A DNA stretch of 64,000 bases. Origin: an uncultured bacterium. GTDB taxonomy: Bacteria > Patescibacteriota > Saccharimonadia > Saccharimonadales > Saccharimonadaceae. The position numbers and the translations under genes were made by a program. Positions 60,912 to 64,000 of the stretch are shown piece after piece (position 1 is the first letter of the stretch; the number at the start of each line of letters is the position of its first letter). The notes beneath the pieces are model-generated. The model did not search any database, was not told the DNA's origin, and was given only the letters and a program-made list of their open reading frames with translations. The stretch is taken from contig CAJBFN010000002.1 in the NCBI GenBank assembly GCA_903952435.1, positions 1-64,000 of the forward strand, written 5' to 3'.

Positions 60912-61445
60912 ATGAAAACAGGCGGCATTGGTGGCGGTAATACTCAGACGGGATTGGTATTTGAAGGCAAGGCAGATTTTCTTACTTTGTTGGAGAATAT
61001 AAAGGGTTACGATGTTAAAAAGGCTAAAATTGGCTATGATGTCATATTTAATAATGTTTGCGTTGCACATACCTATAAAAAACATGATTTATACAGATTC
61101 CTTGATAGTGTTGGTGTTGATTGGCAGAAAATACTATCTAAAAAATTACTTCCAGATGATGCCATATATGTGATAAAAGAAAACACAATTTTTATTATAG
61201 AAATTAAATATCAATGCACAGAGGGTTCAGTTGATGAAAAACTTCAAACTTGTGATTTTAAAAGAAAACAATATCAAAAGATATTTAGTGAACTAAATTA
61301 TGAAGTCGAGTATATTTATGTTTTGAGCGATTGGTTCAGGAAAGAAAAATATCGGGATGTTTTAGACTATATTATCTCTGTTGATTGTAAATATTATTTT
61401 GAGTATTTGCCATTACATAAAATTGGCTTACCGGTTCCTAAATAA
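60912..61445 (+). CDS. Probable type II restriction endonuclease, PD-(D/E)XK
   Basis: A 177-residue protein directly behind the methyltransferase. LLPDDAIYVIKENTIFIIEIKYQ near residues 80-102 fits PD-(D/E)XK: PDD, then EIK. The conserved Q-rich helix GSVDEKLQTCDFKRKQYQKI follows. The N-terminal GGIGGGNTQTGLVFEGKADF is also typical of a PD-(D/E)XK family. Its site should be that of the methyltransferase. GGAGAG before the ATG overlaps the end of the methyltransferase gene. Confidence 0.82.
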   Translation: MKTGGIGGGNTQTGLVFEGKADFLTLLENIKGYDVKKAKIGYDVIFNNVCVAHTYKKHDLYRFLDSVGVDWQKILSKKLLPDDAIYVIKENTIFIIEIKYQCTEGSVDEKLQTCDFKRKQYQKIFSELNYEVEYIYVLSDWFRKEKYRDVLDYIISVDCKYYFEYLPLHKIGLPVPK

Positions 61446-61570
61446 GCATAATCATCTTATACAATAATGCTCGTGCTATTGCAAATATTTTAGACTTAAC
61501 TTATAATTAGTAATATAATTTATGCTAAAAAGAGTTTAGACGACATTTTATCATCAAAATAGGAGGTTAT

Positions 61571-62566
61571 ATGGGATGGGATCAGGCGCAACTGGACAAG
61601 TTAAATAATATAAAAGATTGTAATATCGGCTCACTTTTACGTGAAGGATCGGAGTTTAACTTTCTTGACATTAAAGAAAAAGTTCAATTTACAATATCGG
61701 TTATTGAGAGACTACTGGATAATTATGAGTTTTGGCAACAGCTTCCAGAAGTAGATAAAGTAGACATTAACAACAAAGTCGATCAAATAATACAAGTTTT
61801 TGAAAAAATGAGTGGGTTCGATTCAAAACGTGACAATGCTTGGTCTGAACGAGCTGGCATAATTAGCTCGTTTGAATCTCAATATAAACAGTTTTATTCT
61901 TATTTAGTTGAAAAACTTAATTCATTTCTTGGGCAAAAAGCTTATTCGCAAGAACTATCTAGTAAATTCGGCGAAGAAGCAAAGATTGATTTAGCAGAAA
62001 TTAGGAAATATAAAAAAGAAATTGAGAAAATAAAGATTGATGTGCAGAATGCTCAGACTATATCTGGTGATATAGCCAGCACCGTAACTGCAAACTTTTT
62101 TGATAGCCAAGCTGAAATATATAAAGAATTAGCAAAAAGATGGCTAATTGCCGTTATTTGTTCGGGGGTGGTAGTATTTATTATTTCCGTAATCTTCTCT
62201 TTAAGTGCAACGGTCAAGATTAATAATTTGGATGCGATTTTAAATAATAGTGCAACTCTCGCTGTGCATATTATAATATTGAGCATAACTTTGATATCAT
62301 TAAAGTTTTCTATTAAAAATTATTCTGCTAACCAACATTTATATGTCGTTAACAAGCATAGGGCAAATGTGCTAAAGTCCATGGAAGCTTTCAGAACTAG
62401 CGCTGCTAGTGATGAATCAAAAGATACGGTTCTTATTTCTGCAGTAAACGCAGCTTTTGGGCATATAGAAACGGGGCTCATATCAACAAAAGAAGGGGCT
62501 GGCTCTTCTGGCGGCGACGAGGCATCTAACAGCCTAGTGTCAATAATAAGTATGCTTAAAAAGTAG
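61571..62566 (+). CDS. Coiled-coil protein with two transmembrane segments
   Basis: A 331-residue protein. Residues 1-135 are helical and charged, 135-170 a coiled coil (IRKYKKEIEKIKIDVQNAQ), then two membrane segments (about 190-212 and 228-247). After them NYSANQHLYVVNKHRANVLKSMEAFRTSAASDESKDTVLISAVNAAFG is a pattern I have seen in uncharacterised 2-TM proteins, some in defence loci. It follows a restriction-modification pair by 125 bases. AGGAGG precedes the ATG. A defence effector role is possible but not shown. Confidence 0.75.
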   Translation: MGWDQAQLDKLNNIKDCNIGSLLREGSEFNFLDIKEKVQFTISVIERLLDNYEFWQQLPEVDKVDINNKVDQIIQVFEKMSGFDSKRDNAWSERAGIISSFESQYKQFYSYLVEKLNSFLGQKAYSQELSSKFGEEAKIDLAEIRKYKKEIEKIKIDVQNAQTISGDIASTVTANFFDSQAEIYKELAKRWLIAVICSGVVVFIISVIFSLSATVKINNLDAILNNSATLAVHIIILSITLISLKFSIKNYSANQHLYVVNKHRANVLKSMEAFRTSAASDESKDTVLISAVNAAFGHIETGLISTKEGAGSSGGDEASNSLVSIISMLKK

Positions 62567-62596
62567 AAAATGAAAAGGCAATATTATAATAAATTC

Positions 62597-63028
62597 ATGA
62601 ACATCTATCTAGATATTGATGGAGTATTATTGGCGAATGATCAGCAGCGGGCGAATTTTGCGCCGGAGTTTATTAAATATTGCGTGACGAATTATCCTGA
62701 CAGCACATATTGGCTAACGACTCATTGCCAGGGTGATGCAAATCGGCCGATTCAAAATATTGGGCATTTGTTTGACGATGAAACGGTTGAATTGATGCGC
62801 AAAATTAAGCCAACGATATGGCATTATTCTTCTTCCAAAACCGAGGCGATTGATTTTTCACAGCCTTTTTTGTGGTTTGATGACGATTTATATATTAACG
62901 AGCGCAAAGCCCTAATCGAGCATGGTGTTTTGGAAAACTGGATCGAAGTCAACCTGCGCAAAAACCCCGACGCGCTGGGCAAATTTTTGCAAAGCTTTCC
63001 GATCCCGATTAATGCTTTGGAAAAGTAG
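62597..63028 (+). CDS. HAD-like hydrolase fold protein
   Basis: A 143-residue protein beginning MNIYLDIDGVLLAND, in which DxDGV is HAD motif I. WLTTHCQGD near 41 replaces motif II, and FLWFDDDL near 100 fits motif IV. No cap domain. The substrate is unknown. I chose ATG 62597 because a perfect TATAAT (62585-62590) lies 6 bases upstream; the earlier ATG at 62570 lies before that promoter. Confidence 0.75.
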   Translation: MNIYLDIDGVLLANDQQRANFAPEFIKYCVTNYPDSTYWLTTHCQGDANRPIQNIGHLFDDETVELMRKIKPTIWHYSSSKTEAIDFSQPFLWFDDDLYINERKALIEHGVLENWIEVNLRKNPDALGKFLQSFPIPINALEK

Positions 63029-63056
63029 ATTATAGATTTTAGATTGTGGATTATAG
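63027..63056 (+). repeat. Short direct repeats after the HAD gene
   Basis: GATTATAG occurs twice and GATTTTAG once within 30 bases, with GATTGTG between. Small low-complexity spacer repeat. Confidence 0.5.
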
Positions 63057-63112
63057 TATAAATCACAAGAAACGGGCTCGCTGAAAGGTATTTCGGATAA
63101 AATATATGCCTA

Positions 63113-63142
63113 TTGACAGCAGCGCTAGGGGTTTGGTAGAAT
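63113..63142 (+). promoter_or_regulatory. Promoter facing into the end of the DUF3800 gene
   Basis: TTGACA (63113-63118), 18-base spacer, TAGAAT (63137-63142) on the + strand. No + strand gene follows. AGACC (63164)/GGTCT (63183-63187) with TTTT close behind may end the transcript after about 45 bases. Confidence 0.5.
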
Positions 63143-63177
63143 TTATAACATAAAAGATCGTAGGAGACCCTGGTGGC

Positions 63178-64000
63178 TCAAGCGGTCTTTTCCTTGTTTT
63201 TGGCTTTTTTCTTGGGTTTGTCTATAGGCAATATAGATAATCCTTTGATTCGTGAGTAATATTCCTTTTTTTCTGGTTTGGACGTGCCACTGGGCATTGA
63301 TAATAACTTATTTTCAAATATAGTTATGATTTTTTGTTCGTATGACTTTTTATCAAATTTTTTACCAAGAGATTGTTGAAATTTTGATATAGCAGCGTAG
63401 CTGAATATATCGGCAATCTGCATTTCGGTATCATGGTTTAGTTTGTTTGCGAAAGTTATTGATGTTAACTTCTTTCTGACGTCTACAAAGTCGGCGCAGT
63501 GGGTTGATCGTGGATCAAGGTATTGATGAAAAGATGCAAGATAGATTTTGTCACGCGTAGCACCAGAGGATTCATAAACTATCCTGCCTTGAGCGTTCTG
63601 CCCATATAAAAATGACATATAATCTAATACCAGTGCTTCACTGGCTTTTGCAAGAATAGTTTCTACATTCCAACCTGTTTTGTAAGCCTTAGCCTTATCT
63701 ATAACGGCTGCTATTATGTAGATTGGGCAAGAATTGAGAAAGCCAAGGAATTGTTTTTCGAAACGAATACCTAATGCTTTGTCGTCAGCGAATTGTTTGA
63801 AATCGCCAATTTTATGCCCTATCTCTTCCGAGTGAAAAACGATATTTGTTTTGTCCCAATACTTGAACCTCAGTTGGTCGGCTTTGATTTTTAATTCAGT
63901 TTGGTTCTTATCTTCAATAATAACGCCGACAAGTGTAAAATGCGTTGATTTGTGGTTTTGGTGTGGATGGCCAGTCTCGTCAATGAATAATTTATAATGG
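63178..64000 (-). CDS. DUF3800 protein, N-terminus cut by the window edge
   Basis: The frame is open from the stop TGA at 63178-63180 to the right edge, at least 273 codons. Near the edge it reads KLFIDETGHPHQ, the FIDETG motif of DUF3800, with an RNase H-like acidic pattern; further on NKLNHDTEMQIADIFSYAA holds the conserved QxADxxx. The C-terminus is Lys-rich. DUF3800 proteins are often found with mobile elements or defence genes; function is not established. An internal ATG at 63618 is not the start, because the conserved part lies before it. Confidence 0.82.
   Translation of the reverse strand, partial: HYKLFIDETGHPHQNHKSTHFTLVGVIIEDKNQTELKIKADQLRFKYWDKTNIVFHSEEIGHKIGDFKQFADDKALGIRFEKQFLGFLNSCPIYIIAAVIDKAKAYKTGWNVETILAKASEALVLDYMSFLYGQNAQGRIVYESSGATRDKIYLASFHQYLDPRSTHCADFVDVRKKLTSITFANKLNHDTEMQIADIFSYAAISKFQQSLGKKFDKKSYEQKIITIFENKLLSMPSGTSKPEKKEYYSRIKGLSILPIDKPKKKAKNKEKTA

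Noticed and set aside
63061-63180. CRISPR array or tRNA near the right end
   Set aside because: The short repeats are only 8 bases and irregular; there is no cloverleaf.

Overview
This window comes from a member of Candidatus Saccharibacteria (TM7), a reduced-genome, host-associated lineage of the Candidate Phyla Radiation. The best evidence is the 16S rRNA gene at 20.27-21.75 kb. It carries perfect matches to two TM7-specific primer sites as I remember them (20794-20812 and 21144-21164), a T at the equivalent of E. coli position 912, and a changed 530 loop. Other support: low G+C, short compact genes, LPxTG-type surface proteins suggesting a Gram-positive-like envelope, a KGG-repeat protein, and TGA used as an ordinary stop codon (genes ending at 59998 and 63178), unlike Gracilibacteria and Absconditabacteria.

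Layout. 0-8.3 kb: translation genes (thrS, miaA, rpmB, the infC-rpmI-rplT operon), a site-2 protease, RNase P RNA with a possible second small RNA just upstream, and comM. 8.3-9.9 kb: tmRNA, then 1.15 kb with no credible gene that ends in a highly structured segment behind a good promoter, probably a non-coding RNA. 9.9-15.4 kb: a membrane protein and a VirD4/TraG-like ATPase facing an LPxTG surface protein. 15.5-20.0 kb: gyrB-gyrA. 20.1-26.4 kb: an unusual rRNA locus in which 16S ends at its own terminator, a small membrane-protein gene lies on the opposite strand, and tRNA-Ala, a tRNA-acceptor-like hairpin, tRNA-Ile, 23S (with a domain IV insertion) and 5S follow. 26.4-36.7 kb: Nudix protein, KGG protein, ROK kinase, S1, IF-2, fmt, def, priA.

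36.7-46.6 kb: recJ, rpsU, two tandem adenylate-kinase-like genes, map, murI, ftsA-ftsZ, an NrdR homologue without its zinc-binding cysteines, and a thioredoxin-fold/VKOR pair. 46.6-59 kb: ileS under a T-box riboswitch, a CAP-domain protein, rplU, parA-parB, lepB, an LCP-family cell-wall ligase, prmC-prfA (prfA has an in-frame GC-rich palindrome) and rpmE. 58.7-64 kb: an accessory-looking end with a GT51 transglycosylase, a type II restriction-modification pair, a 2-TM coiled-coil membrane protein, a HAD-like protein and a DUF3800 gene cut by the window edge.

Two themes cross the whole window. First, many genes have a -10 box only 6-10 bases before the start codon, so leaderless mRNAs appear common. 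Second, translation control uses many cis elements: a T-box on ileS, a rare AUA start on infC, and a hairpin between the Shine-Dalgarno and start of the S1 gene. Functional calls rest on motif recognition by eye; no database search was run.
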